Assembly: GCF_039555335.1 (NCBI RefSeq)
Contig: NC_092647.1
Coordinates: forward strand, 8,749,274-8,813,273
Length of the DNA stretch: 64,000 nucleotides
Direction: 5' to 3'
From: Amphiura filiformis
Taxonomy: Eukaryota > Echinodermata > Ophiuroidea > Amphilepidida > Amphiuridae
Shown here: in pieces, positions 36,526-49,600 of the stretch
How positions within the stretch are numbered: the stretch's first letter is position 1
Layout: every line of letters begins with the position of its first letter
Notes under the pieces: model-generated
Told to the model about the DNA's origin: nothing
Seen by the model: only the letters and a program-made list of their open reading frames with translations
Databases searched by the model: none
Translations under genes and position numbers: made by a program

Positions 36526-36704
36526 CCAAATACACGCATTCCTACACCTGACTAGCAGCCTTTAGTTGGGTCCCCGTCGGCTGCAATGCATCCAAAATGT
36601 GAAATGATTCGGCCTTGGCGGAAATTTTAAACTGCATTCCATCACCCGTTTTACCCCTTCCGCGAAAACACAGGTAGACAAGGGTTTACCGTCGTAACTA
36701 AACC

Positions 36705-37010
36705 ATTCGATCAAATTTTTTTAAATTGACATATTTTGTACATTAATATGTGTAGATAATAAATCAGTAAAAATAACTGGGGGTGCCGGACCTCACTTTT
36801 GAGCTACAGCCGTTTTAAAAGAGGTGTACATTTCCAAAAATGTCTGTACACTTCAATGGCAAAATCAGCAATTTTCTCAAAATAGAGAACCTTTTGCGTT
36901 GTAGAAAAAAATTGTATCGATCAAATTTTTTTAATTTTATATATGTTATGAAAAATAAAAAGCTCTGTAAATCGCGCAAAAAAAAATTGGGGGTACCGGA
37001 CCTTGTTTTC
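36705..37010 (+). repeat. Two diverged tandem units
   Basis: TCGATCAAATTTTTTTAA and GGGGGT(G/A)CCGGACCT each occur twice about 205 bp apart. Part of a non-coding A/T-rich repeat. Confidence 0.5.
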
Positions 37011-37194
37011 GCGTAAATTGACCAAAATAGGTAAAAATGCATTTTTCTGCGACACCATGTGTACGTACATGGATATTTTGGTGCGTACCAACGCGCTGGT
37101 ATACACGCGCGATCTGATGCCGGATAAGCGTTCGTTTACGCATATGGCCACAAAAAAGGAATTGTCTGTTTACGCAGGAAAGTTTTCACTGTAA

Positions 37195-38381
37195 AAAAAG
37201 GTACCTAAGAAGTTACCATAATAGGAACAATTATTCTAATGATGTCGATTATTAAGATTTCATGCCTTAATATTCTTACTAATTTGGTGTATTTTGGTCA
37301 TAAACGGGTGTAAGAAAGACTCCCATTCTGCAATCTGCAAAGATATTGGACCAAAGAGTTATCAAGTTAGTAAGTTACACAAAAGTGAGGAATTTTCAGC
37401 TGTGACCATGTTCACCTGACTCGATCGACCAAAAAGAGGATTTATTAAACGTTTGACACCATGGCCGGAAGTGTTTGACTATAATAGGCCTACAATTATT
37501 ATAGGCATAGGCCTACTTAGCATGCTTAGTGCCGTTTACCGAGAGGAAAACTTTTTGGTCACAAAAACTATATAATACGGAATTATCTCGAGGTGGATTC
37601 ATATCACAAAGCAGTTCAATTAAAGCAAAGTTAAACACTGGGTTGCCTATAGCTGTATAAAAAAACGTTTGGCCTATTCGGCTATGATATTATTTTTGTA
37701 AATGTATGACACATTTTTTTGAAATTGAATAGTTTTGATGGTGTTGTCTATATCGCATGCATTATGAATTCAGTGCACGAAGTAGGCCTAGGTCTTTACC
37801 CAATAACACAAAATGCTTTAAAGATTTAAATGTTGGATTATAAACTTGCCGTGTGGTGCGTTTCATTATGAAATCTACAAACGTATAACCTTTAATAATA
37901 GGCCTATACCGGTAGTGGTTACCCAACATTTAGGCCACAATATTATTAAAACGGATTAACCAATTTATCCAACACTCGTTTAGGCCTAATGTTTAAAAAA
38001 ACCACTTGATTCTGTGTTTGTTGGGTAGGCCTATAACTTCATACCATTGGACCCTACTGTCGTAAGCCTATTTTGAGGGAGGGGTCCAGGTCCGTTATCA
38101 GTGGAAGCACGCTGGCAAAATTTGGTTTGTAGGCCTACATGTTATATTTAAGCGGCCACTTTTCTTGCGCTCAGTAAACATTGTTTTCTTTATTTTGTGG
38201 CCCTGGTTATCGCCGGTGCGCGAAATTAGCATTGACACGCACAACACGCATCGTTCTCTGCGATGTCTGCAACGCAACGCCGAGCACGACGCGGAGTACG
38301 CACGCGTTGAAAAGAGGCGCAATAGTCGAGTCGAATCGGGTGACGACGGAAAACCCTTACAACACAATACAGTTCCAACAG
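37195..38381. other. No supportable gene; several TAGGCCTA octamers
   Basis: AT-rich sequence with about eight TAGGCCTA copies. Overlapping frames on both strands at 38165-38498 lie in a short GC-rich patch and are not recognised. Confidence 0.35.
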
Positions 38382-39063
38382 TTGTGCAAATAAAAGCCGC
38401 CTTACACCTAGATAAGGTCGAGGAGGGTTAATAGAATAATACAATAGAGATAATTCCGCAGGTAATCCCGTCGCATAGATGTACAAATGGATGAACAAAA
38501 GGACTATGTATGAATAGATGCGACAGGATTACCTCTATTGTATATAGTATTTTATATACCTCATCTAAAGATTCCCGTCATCTGATTGGTTAAAAGAGCG
38601 GGCATAGTTTTGACTATGCCCACTAAAGTAACTATTCCCCGGGCATAGTTCTGCGTGTGCTTTGTTCCTAGCGTAAAATGCTATTACGCACGCGTTAATG
38701 TTTTTGCGCGCTATAATTACGCGGAAATCGCAGATTGTAATCTGTGCCGTTCGCATTGAAACTTTTAATTTCTCTTCCCAAAACCGATGCTTTTAACCAA
38801 ACAGATGACAAGAATCTTAAGATTCGGTATATAAAACAAATATTGACTGCTTAATATTCGGGACACAGTTTAAAATTATAGGCCCTCGGTGATGTCAAAA
38901 CCATGACTATGCCCTCAGCTTCGCTTCGGGCATAGTCATGGTTTTTTACATCACCTCGGCCTATAATTTTAACTGTGCCCCTCATAGCAGTCAATATTTG
39001 TATACTATTAACCCTCCTCGTCTTTGCATCTTCTCCAGGTGTTAGGCGGCTTTTATTTGCACA
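38382..39063. mobile_element. Foldback element with further palindromes nested inside
   Basis: GTGCAAATAAAAGCCGCC starts the left end and GGCGGCTTTTATTTGCAC ends the right; GACGAGGAGGGTTAATAG-type sequence extends both arms. Inside, 38545-38840 has its own inverted ends (TAAAGATTCCCGTCATCTGA against CAGATGACAAGAATCTTAAG), and 38826-39004 is a third palindrome around GCCCTCAGCTTCGCTTCGGGC. Confidence 0.65.
38826..39004. mobile_element. Nested palindromic MITE
   Basis: AAATATTGACTGC and AAAATTATAGGCC on the left pair with GGCCTATAATTTT and GCAGTCAATATTT on the right; the centre GGTGATGTCAAAACCATGAC pairs with GTCATGGTTTTTTACATCAC. Similar in style to the 7.1-kb palindrome. Confidence 0.7.
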
Positions 39064-39165
39064 ATCGGGCGCTCAAAACCCCAGGTTGGTGCTAGCGGGA
39101 AACTAAAGATGGCCGACCAAATCCTGACCATGACTTGGCTTGTTGGATTCGTCTATAGGAAGAGT
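39006..39165 (-). repeat. Inverted partner of 36383-36525
   Basis: Carries the same ordered words as the 36.4-kb copy in reverse complement, ending in GGATTCGTCTATAGG. Confidence 0.6.
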
Positions 39166-39302
39166 TGTTGAAACCCAGATGAATGAGAGCCTACAAGTTG
39201 AAAAACATTAATAATACAATATATACATTTTAAGGTATAAGTATGTTTTTTCAGGTGACTAACTTTGGAATTAAAAGTGCTCAAACCCATTACAGGTGAG
39301 CG

Positions 39303-39379
39303 TAGAAACAAATTCAAAGTATAGACCTCTAGTAGTAACGGTTGCCTTTTCCAGAGGTCTATACTTTGAATTTGTTTAC
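39303..39379. repeat. Perfect-stem hairpin, about 77 bp
   Basis: AACAAATTCAAAGTATAGAC then CTCT pairs with AGAGGTCTATACTTTGAATT then TGTT around a loop of about 21 bp. The phrase ACATTTTAAGGTA flanks it on both sides (about 39226 and 39379). Confidence 0.7.
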
Positions 39380-39389
39380 ATTTTAAGGT

Positions 39390-40317
39390 AGGTATAGAAG
39401 TGAGCATAACCTAGTAATGTTTTCACTCAAATATTTAGACAAATAAAGCCGATAAACAAGAGAAATGATATGAGTTCTAAGTATATCCAGGGCTTGATAT
39501 AATGGGTGCCCGAATGGGTGTCATGTCATTTCCACCATGGAGGAGGAAAACACCCCAAACTTTCATTTAGATATAATTATTGGCATTTACTCAAGAATCA
39601 TGACCTAAATAAATATATCAATGTATTCATACTAATAAGTGCGCTGCAGTTTTTAGTTAAATTGCTAAAACTTTGAAAACATTTTGTTGTATATGTAAAT
39701 CTTTCACATCTGGGTAAAATCATAATTTTTTCAATTAGTACACTTGAGTAATTGTATAGGCCTACGTTTTACAATAATCTTCAAAAGCAGATAATATGAA
39801 TCCTCACAATGCTCATGAAAAGAAAACACAAGGACATGCCCATCATAATTGCTTCAGGATTGTAAACTTGACTATTTAAAGCGATGATGGCGCCATGACA
39901 AAGTATTTTCAGGCAACAGCCCTATGTTGCTAATAAAATACCACGACAAAATGAAGCAATGACCACTTTGATATTATTGAGATATAGGACAAAAGACTGA
40001 TTTTGTTTCATGAGACAATACTCATTTTATGTTTGTGTATGTTCATTAGTTGTAATTTATTCAAACATTGATTAATATTACATTATCTCATGAACAGATA
40101 TGCATATTTAAAACGAGTCACAAAAAGTTCATGTTAGGTTGCTTAATTTTGTTTCAGTTTAAGTTTAACATGTTTAAGTCTAATCGAGACGCTGTATGAT
40201 AAATTCATCATCGTTGACTCAAGTTAAAATGACCAGTCATATTACTTAACCTCGAGTTAAATAAGTTGATACAACTTTAATATCCTAGAGACAAATTAAA
40301 AATTAAATTGATAATAA
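39390..40317. other. No supportable gene
   Basis: AT-rich sequence without long frames or obvious repeats. Confidence 0.35.
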
Positions 40318-40637
40318 TTAAGGGATGGGGTATGAACGTTTGGACAGTATTTATTGTGGGACATTAGAGTACATCAGACATATCGAATTGCATTCTGAAT
40401 ATGAAGAATGTCCTTCTGATATCAAATAAGTTTGATTTTTTGAAATTCGCAATGTAGGCCTAATACACATTTTATGGCAAATGATTAAAATTGATATTTT
40501 GATATTTAACAGTACTCGAAGTAAACTTTATAAATCTGATGATTTATACTTAAAGTGTATGTAGGTGGGATGAAAAGCCGACGATCAATTGAAAATTTTG
40601 ACCTTTCGTATTGAAGATATGGATTGGGAAAAAAAAA
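40318..40637 (+). repeat. Interspersed repeat starting TTAAGGGATGGGGTATGAAC
   Basis: Starts TTAAGGGATGGGGTATGAAC and runs through TTTGGACAGTATTTATTGTG and GAAGAATGTCCTTCTGATAT. The wording is familiar to me as a high-copy repeat of marine invertebrate genomes; that is memory, not a search. Truncated after the AAAAAAAAACC tract at 40629. Confidence 0.45.
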
Positions 40638-40929
40638 CCTAATTGGAAATGCTTAGTCCCCATTCGAGCCCCGCACAATGTTGGCATGCCCAATATGCTC
40701 ATCTTCATATCATCTCCCAAACATTATTTGGCGGGAAAAGTCTATGCGTAAGATGAACAGGAACATATTTGAGACACTATAATTCTTAGTTTCCAGTAGA
40801 CTTCTCCGTAGTCCACTTGTCCATTGTGCATACTGACACACTCTGTATATTGCATTGAAGCTTAAAACTCTGATTTGTATAATTTGTGCACAATTCAGTC
40901 TGCCGCCTGGACAACCAATTCTTTAGAAA

Positions 40930-42060
40930 TGCTTAGTCGCGCTAAAAGTCGATCGATACATGTAAAAATCAGCACAATTCAGAGATACACCTTTTTGCTA
41001 TGAAATTAATTTTCTCGGTCAAATATAAAGCAATATTTTTTTTTTCTTCAGTAATGTCAGTTAAAAACTTGGTGCTTGGATATACATTTTTTTAAATCCT
41101 GGTGTTAAAATTAAGCATCAAATTGTGTCGTCTTTTAGTGTGATATTTTTGATTTTTATAGGCCTTGAATTCGCCTGCGAGCTTTTTACGGAATTCATGT
41201 TTTAGCGTCTCAAACTAACATAGTTTGCTAAAGAAAGATATTTCCCACCTCTGTAAAGCACATCGTGTGGGTCTATATGTTATAGTTTTGTCAGAATTTC
41301 CGTTTTTGTTTTACCCTTTTTCCATTCATGATCCGAAAATGTCAAACTAAGTAAAAGTAGGCAATGGTGAGTACTTTTATCTCGAGAGCAACCAGCAGAA
41401 ATAGTCGATATTTCCTTTGTTGTTATCCAGGTCAATTTTTCATTGAAAGCAAATTGCCCGACCAGCGATTAAATCCCCAATTGGGTGTTCTGGTTAAACA
41501 TGATCAGTAGGAGCGCTATAGGTCTGGGAATTTCTTTGCTATATTGAAGTTCTGGCAACACTATAGCCATGCCGGTATTCCTATTAAACCCAGGGATATC
41601 GATCCACAATGCTAGTACTAGCCTTTAGATTTCACGTGTTGATTTAGAAATTTTTTCAGCCGACAGTGAAAGATGGTGAAATCAAAACGGAAATTCTGAC
41701 AAAACTATGATATATAGCTCACGGTGATGTGCTTTAGAAAGTTGGGGAAAATCCTTCATTAGCGAACTATATTACTTTGAAAAGCTAAAAGGTTGATCCA
41801 AGAAAAAGCTCGCGGGCCGAGCTGAAGCCTATAAAAATCGAATATCTTACACTAAATGACTGAATTTCAGGCCTAAGTTTAACACCAGGATTTAAAAAAA
41901 TCAGTATCAAGCATTATAGTTTTTCCAGCCATTTACTGAAAAAATGAAAATTATTGCTTTTCATTTGGCTGAGAAAAAATTTTACACTGAAAAGGTGTAA
42001 CTCAAAATTTTGCTCATTTCAACACCAATTTCGATCGTTTGTATTGCCTCATTAAATGAC
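40930..42060. mobile_element. Large, old foldback element
   Basis: Arms of about 350 bp, diverged. CAGAATTTCCGTTTTTGTTT (41290) pairs with AAATCAAAACGGAAATTCTG (41680); AAATCCTGGTGTTAAAATTA (41094) pairs with TTTAACACCAGGATTT (41878); TTTTTATAGGCCTTGAATTC pairs imperfectly with AAGCCTATAAAAATCGAATA. The outermost limits are approximate. Confidence 0.6.
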
Positions 42061-42133
42061 TGAGTGAGCCTTGCAGAACAAAAGAATCGGTTGTGCAGGT
42101 AGCTGACTGAATTGATGTATTTTACACCTGATC

Positions 42134-42410
42134 TTTTCAGTCACCGTACTCCCTCTGTCCATGTTGTTTGTTAGCTTCCCAAGGGATTCCTCGGGCTTTC
42201 GCGATTAATAAACTGGTAAATCCTAAAATCAGAATTGTTCAGTATTGAAGTGAGCATTATAATTATGCCATTATAATATGTTGCATTCAACAATATAAGC
42301 CAACGTAAGCTTTACTTTTATTGTTACTAATATAATTATTATACCATTGATCATGTTGATGTAATAAATATCAGTATAATTTCGAGTTCAACTGAATGCG
42401 TTCATCATGC
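42134..42410. repeat. Dispersed repeat, copy 2 (uninterrupted)
   Basis: Same order of matches as 5519-6785 but without the 1-kb insertion. It lies just past the stop codon of gene 1, so it probably forms part of that gene's 3' UTR or flank. Confidence 0.6.
42317..42322 (-). promoter_or_regulatory. Possible polyadenylation signal of gene 1
   Basis: AATAAA on the minus strand about 240 nt downstream of the gene 1 stop codon. Only the hexamer supports it. Confidence 0.35.
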
Positions 42411-42557
42411 TTAATAACATATTTCTATTTATCAAAAATCGACTATGGCATAGTATAAGTTTCCAGTGACTATAAAAGAACATGGGAATTAGTGTAGGTG
42501 TTCGAACACATTTTTTCCGGGATTGTAGGTATTACCAAAATTAACACACACAATTAA

Positions 42558-43642
42558 TCATACCATCATTCCCGTGGCATTATTCTCAGGCCCAGATTGG
42601 TACTCTGAGCCTCCAACACTCAACTGTTGATAACCGGGCAACTGTAACTTTCCGCCACCTCCAGCAAGACCTTCTTCTAAAGAACGACTGAGTAAGGAGT
42701 AGGACCCGGGAATTTCTGCAGCTTTAACTTCACTGTCCTTAGGCTGGGGTGCCACACCATCGGCGCAATCATTGACAATATCTTCGTAAAGTTCACTTGA
42801 ACGGCGGCGTTCCGACTTTGCCGATAGTTCCCGCTGTTGTTGAAGCATTATTTTGTTTTTCACAAGTTCCCGCGCATTCCAGGTACTGCTATTTACCACT
42901 TGTCTTTTTGAATCTTTATTCAATTTGCTGGTAGTAGACACAATTTTGAACGATGGCTTCTTTTTCTTCTTTTCAAATGCATCGCTCATACTTCTTGATA
43001 AAATTGGTAATTCATCAAGTCCATGCGAGCCAGGCACAGATAACGATACGACTCCTTTACCACTATGCTTTGAAATACCCGGCTTGCTTGCATTAGCATC
43101 AGATGAATCGTCATCGTCATTAATAGTCGCCTCCAAAGTATAGTACACTGGGTTTCCGTTCGTACCGGAAGCTTTTGATGGCTGAGCGTCATCGTCATCT
43201 GGCGATGTCGGTTCCTCTCCAGAAGAGATCACCAGACGGCGTTCGTCTGACTCGTAGTTATTGCATTTCTTGTCCTTTGGTGGTGGTTGAAAATCGCCTT
43301 TCCCCGTCAACTCATAGGTTATGTCATGCATATTTTGTAGAAGGTTTGAAGGCGTAGCACTTCCTTTCAATATCCTACTCTTGTTGTTTTTCGTTTCGGT
43401 CGGTGTTTGATCTTGCTGGCCACTTTTGTTAGTGAATCGAATCCCCGGCCATTTTTTGACGAGCCGACGCTGGGGAAGACTATTGGATCGTCGTGGTTTC
43501 TTAGGACTCTCTCGACCAATTACATTTTCGTAGTCGACTCTGGTTTCCTGCGGTGATTTCTTAAGAGGTAAGACGATGTTTGGAGAGGAAGCTGAACGAT
43601 TGCGACTTTCAGCAAAATCCATCTGTGTACGGTTTGCCAAAC
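42558..43642 (-). CDS. Gene 1 exon 6: cytoplasmic tail
   Basis: Longest exon, with acceptor TTTATTTTTAG before GTTTGGC; the first two bases complete a glycine codon. It encodes residues 180-539, ending GMMV and TAA. Serine-rich with acidic runs (DDDD twice), basic runs (KKKKK, KKPRR) and prolines, no globular domain, hence probably disordered. Possible signalling sites: YENV, YELT, YYTL, YEDI, YSLL, YQQL. A proline segment FQPPPKDKK might bind SH3 or WW domains. The last-exon position, entry phase 1 and size resemble gene 2. Confidence 0.85.
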
Positions 43643-46600
43643 CTAAAAATAAACGGGAAAAATAACAAAACTAACTTGATAATCCTTTGAAACAATATTA
43701 ACACCTACTGCAGAAATATTTCAACAACAGTCACATGGCTTGATTATATAAACTAAGAACATAGGAATATCAATCAAATTGGCCGGGTGAAGCAAGGACT
43801 TCAACCGTTTGTTAGTGTGGAGTTTCCGCGCGACTATTTAATATTATTGGAAAACCTCCCTCATGTCTCACTACAGCCTCGCTACACCTGCTACAGCAGC
43901 TTTTTCCTTCTATCCCACAATGCACTATTCCAGGGGGTATGACGTAGTTCATCAACCTCATAGATCGTGTGCATCTGATGGTCTTTGCCAGGCCTTTGCA
44001 ATTAGTTTGTCTTAATATGGGCATACTGATTCCATATATGCGGATTATCATAAAGGCCATCGATGTTACTAATTATGCAATTATTGAATACACGAGTAAT
44101 GCAGTTACGGAGCGACGCAGAACATCTGTGTAAGAGATTCTGAAACGGACGCCGACAAAATATCACTGCGTGTCCCGTCATTAGTTTTTCACCATTAGGT
44201 CTATATATAAAATGTATAGAAAGTTAGGTTTCAATAGCAGGAAACTTTTTTTGGCGACGACACCATGTCCATAAGGCATCTAGAAATGTTGATTTTTGCC
44301 CCCGAAAGGTGTTCGTGATAGCGCGCCATTATCGTGATGATCGGGGATTCCTTTTTTGTGATGAAGGCACCAGCCGAAATGTCCGTATTCCAGAATGTAA
44401 TGAACATAACTCTGTACTCCCCCGGGGAGATGATGTATTTTGCGACACTCATACCCCCCTGGAATAGTGCATGATGGGAATGAGGGAAAAAGGTCTATAA
44501 ACATAAACACGCCTTAAACCCGGCAGGGCTGAGGCGGCCGACTTCCATTCTAAAGTAATTGTCCCGCGCGCAGGGTATCAAAGCAAGGGTTAATATAACA
44601 ATTTGTGACATCACAATATAAATGGCAGTTCAAACAACCCGAGGCGTGTCGGAGGGGGAGGTTGGATGTCATGGATCAATATATCCATTATTCTTGTCCC
44701 GGAGAGTGGAGCGAGGCTGTAGCTGGGATGTAGTGGAGCTGTAGTGAGGCTGTAGCGAGAGTGGAGCGAGGCTGTAGCTGGGATGTAGTGGAGCTGTAGT
44801 GAGGCTGAAGCGAGAGTGGAGCGAGGCTGTAGCTGGAATGTAGTGAGGTTGTAGCGAGAGTGGGGCGAGGCTGTAGCTGGGATGTAGTGGAGCTGTAGTG
44901 AGGTTGGAGCGAGGCTGTAGCTGGGATGTAGTGGAGCTGTAGTGAGGCTGTAGCGAGAGTGGGGCGAGGCTGTAGCTGGGATGTTGTGGAGCTGGGGCGA
45001 GGCTGTAGCTGGGATGTGGTGGAGCTGTGGTGAGGTTGTAGCGTGAGTGGAGCGAGGCTGTAGCTGGGATGTAGTGGAGCTGTAGTGTGGTTGTAGCGAG
45101 TGGAGCTAGGCTGTAGCTGGGATGTAGTGGAGCTATAGTGAGGCTGTCGCGAGAGTGGGGCGAGGCTGTAGCTGGGATGTAGTGGAGCTGTAGTGAGGCT
45201 GTAGCGAGAGTGGGGCGAGGCTGTAGCTGGGATGTTGTGGAGCTGGGGCGAGGCTGTAGCTGGGATGTAGTGGAGCTGTAGTGAGGTTGTAGCGAGAGTG
45301 GGGCGAGGCTGTCACCTAGGTTTCATTATCATTGAGGTATAGGACTTTTTATTTTTTTGGAGGAGAGCAGATAGGGCAACTACTTGATTATATTTCTACA
45401 TGTTCATACTACATACTCTGAAAATTTTAGAAAATTCGCACGAGTCCGTTTTTTTAAATCACATTTTGTTCCTAAAATGGGGTTATAGCGCCCTCAACGG
45501 GCACTCTCTCCATAGGGCTACATGTAAAGACCAGTTATAGACAAATGGCCCTAAAATAAAACGGACTCGTGCGAATTTCCTCAAATTTTGCATATGATGT
45601 AGATTTAACATCTGGAATGTAATGCAAGTGATGCCGTTGCTGCTCTCCTAAATTCATTTTTAAAATGTCCGCCCCAGACCAAGGTGAGCTGTAGCTGGGA
45701 TGTAGTGGAGCTGTAGTGAGGTTGTAGCGAGTGGAGCTAGGCTGTAGCTGGGATGTAGTGGAGCTGTAGTGAGGCTGTCGCGAGAGTGGGGCGAGGCTGT
45801 AGCTGGGATGTAGTGGAGCTGTAGTGAGGCTGTCGCGAGAGTGGGGCGAGGCTGTAGCTGGGATGTAGTGGAGCTGTAGTGAGGTTGAAGCGAGAGTGGG
45901 GCGAGGCTGTAGCTGGGATGTAGTGGAGCTGTAGTGAGGCTGTCGCGAGAGTGGGGCGAGGCTGTAGCTGGGATGTTGGAGCGGTAGTGGGGGAGCGAGG
46001 GGGGCGAGGCTGTAGCTGGGATGTAGTGGAGCTGTAGTGAGGTTGTAGCGAGTGTGGCGAGGCTGTAGCTGGGATGTGGTGGAGCTGTAGTGAGGCTGGA
46101 GCGAGAGTTGAGCGTGGCTGTAGCTGGGATGTAGTGGAGCTGTGGTGAGGTTGTAGCGAGAGTGGAGCGAGGCTGTAGCTGGGATGTTGTGGAGCTGGGG
46201 CGAGGCTGTAGCTGGGATGTAGTGGAGCTGTAGTGAGGCTGTAGCGAGAGTGGAGCGAGGCTGTAGCTGGGATGTTGTGGAGCTGGGGCGAGGCTGTAGC
46301 TGGGATGTAGTGGAGCTGTAGTGAGGCTGTCGCGAGAGTGGAGCGAGGCTGTAGCTGGGATGTTGTGGAGCTGTAGTGAGGTTGTAGCGAGAGTGGAGCG
46401 AGGCTGTAGCTGGGCTGTAGCGGAGCTGTAACGAGCCATGACCGAGGTCCGAGGAATTAAACCTACTGTGTCTGACAACATGGTCTGAGGACTTCCTATA
46501 CCTAAATTTGAATGCACATCAAAAATTGGTTTATATTTTACTAAATAACTAAATAATGCATGTGTAGTCCCAACTGCTTAAAATCACTACAATAATGTCA

Positions 46601-49600
46601 GTGAACGATGATCAGACACACATCTGGAATATATATCTCGTGTAGGCCTATTTGGGATATATTTCATCTCATTTCCCGATTACAAGAAATCTATAGGCTT
46701 AACCTAATAGGCATAAGCCATTCAAAAGTTAAATTGTAGTTCAAAATTTGAAATCACAATCTCACATTATATTAATTTGATTGTATTTTCATGATAAATG
46801 AACATTTCGATTTCAGTTGTGAGCAGTGATAAGCTTATTGCTTTCCTTATACTACTCATTGTTGGGGATTGCACTAGCTTTCCGGAAGAGTTCACTGTTT
46901 CGATTCGGATAATACTCTCTGTACTCTGTGCCGGGGATATGTACTAATGTAACCTTAAGGCGAGTCGGACAGGACCGTCACTTAGGGGCTGTGCAATAAT
47001 TATGAGCCCGGGAAGGTCAAATTTCTGAACGGCCCGCCAAAAATCGCTTGCCCCCCTCTCGGCCTGCCAAAAGTCGCTTGCCCCTTCTCGGCCGGCCAAA
47101 AAATATCCCCCCCCCTTGCACATGCCAAATTTTTGGATCCCAATTTGCAAACCTATTATGGTCTATAGACCTTTTTCCCTCTTTCCCATCATGCACTATT
47201 CCAGGGGGGTATGAGTGTCACAAAATACATCATCTCCCCGGGGGAGTACAGAGTTATGTTCATTACATTCTGGAATACGGACATTTCGGCTGGTGCCTTC
47301 ATTACAAAAAAGGAATCCCCGATCATCACGATAATGGCGCGCAATCACTAATACCTTTCGGGGTCAAAAAACAACATTTCTATGCCTTATGGACATGGTG
47401 TCGTCGCCAAAAAAAGTTTCCTGCTATTGAAACCTAACTTTCTATACATTTTTATAGACCTAATGTGAAAAACTGACGGGACACGCAGTGATATTTTGTC
47501 GGCTTCCGTTTCACTTTTTTTCCGGAGATGAAAATAAGACGTCAACAGAATCACAGATGTTCTGCATCGCTCCGTAACTGCATCACTCAATAATCATGAT
47601 AATTGCATAATTAGTAACATCGATGGCCTTTACGATAATCCGCATATATGGAATCAGTATGCCCATATTAAGACAAAATAATTGCAAAGGCCTGGCAAAG
47701 ACCATCGGATGCACACGATTTATGAGGTTGATGAACTACGTCATGCCCCCCTGGAATAGTGCATTGTGGGATAGAGGGAAAAGGGTCAATATATAAATGT
47801 TGCGAGCGCAGCGAGCATGAAAATAAGCATATTAAAGCGTTTCCGTACTGTTTTCCGAAGCCTTTTTAGAGCGTTTTATTTAAAACGCGCCCCATGAATG
47901 TGTGCCAAAATCGCTTGCCCCCACCTCTCGGCTCGCCAAAGATTGTTTGCCCACCCCCCCATTTTCGGCTCGCAAAAATTTCTTCCCCCCCATTTTACCC
48001 TCCCCAGGGCTCATAATTATTGCCCAGCTCCTTAGGGGTTCCAATAATTTTGCACGGGGCGCAAACTTTCGGATGCTGACTTTCTCTATAAAATTTGATA
48101 AAATTGGGTGCTTTACGCCCAATGTTTGTTGGTATCACTATGAGTTTAAAATATTAGATTCTCGTTCAATATTTTAAATCTAGCTCGACCAATAAATATA
48201 GGCTCAATCGATCCAATTTTATATATATCGTAAAACACTCAAAGAGTACCCATATTTGCCCAAATTGGGTGCTTTTAAGGGCACTTTTGCCCAAGTGCGC
48301 TAAATTGGGCGCATTGTTTCCACTGAAAGCATCGATAAACCAAAATCGCTGAAAAGATACCGCAAAATCGTGGTACACCTTCAACTAAGAAGAACCCCTT
48401 CTCCCATCTCCCGAAACCTAGAAGTGTTTGCACTGTTTTACTTTGGTAAATTTACTATTTATATTAAAAAGAACATGTAATAATTTTGTGTGACCATTTA
48501 CGTCGAGCTTCGATGATATACAGCACTAATTTGTGTGTGATTATAATAAAAAAATATTATCAAGTTCTGCAAAATGAAACATAGCTCAATCCTAATCATT
48601 ACTTCAGTACTAACTGGAGATAAAAGAAAAAATTCACTAGTTTACTAATTTCTTGAAAAAAAACCCCACAAAAATGCATTTTTGGTATGTTTTCTCACAA
48701 TCGAGTCACAATAATCAAAGACTAGGAACAAGTCTAAGTATTCAAAATCTTGAATATATAGCAAAATTTTCACTTTTTTGTGGTTCTTTAATTAAATTAT
48801 TGGTTATAAAAATGAAACATGTCTTTTCCAAAAATTAGAATGCATAAATTGAAATTAGACTTCGTACAAGTCTTTAGACTTGATTGTCACAGCATGTGAA
48901 AAACAAACTAAAAATGCATGTTTTGGCCATGAATTCATACATTTGGCCAAATCGGAAATTTTACTTTTATTGCCAGTTAGAACTAAATGAAAGATTAAGA
49001 TTTAGCTACGTTTTATATCACTTTCATTTGGCAAAACAGGATAATACTTTTTCATTCAAAAAATGAGTGCTGTATTTTTTTTGGAATAGACCCCGATTGA
49101 AGTGAGAAGAAATTTGTATTATATCTTGAGTTTAATAGCGGTAGAGTTTTTAAAATTCCCATATAAGTTTCACCAATTTTTCTAAAGATTTTGGGACAAC
49201 CTGTACTCTACGTATATTAATTATGTACCGGTTTATACAAGTCACTTTACCTGGCAAAGGTAATTGTTGTGTAGTTCCCATGTCATACTGTTCGGGTTTA
49301 ACTTTCCTGTAATATAGAAAATAGAACAGAGAATTATTATCGTATAAAATTGTTGATAAATTAAATTGACTAGTTTATTATTATTCCATCGACCGTCTGT
49401 CGGTCTGGGGTTGCAAGTGCAATTTCTCGGAACTGTTAAGGTGTAAAGTATTGTGATTAGGTGGAGGGGTGGCAATTGGCGGTCTTCAAATTCCACTAGG
49501 ATTTCATCGCAAAATAATTATGCTAATTTGGTAGTTCATATGCATAATTTTGCATACATTATTTTTTTATTATTGGTGTGTGAGGTGTGTGTGGTGGGGG

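Noticed and set aside
45660..46517. 285-codon minus-strand open frame rich in TAPLHPSYSLAP
   Set aside because: It is the translation of the 55-bp minisatellite and shares its boundaries; the composition is repetitive and no splice or start context supports a gene.
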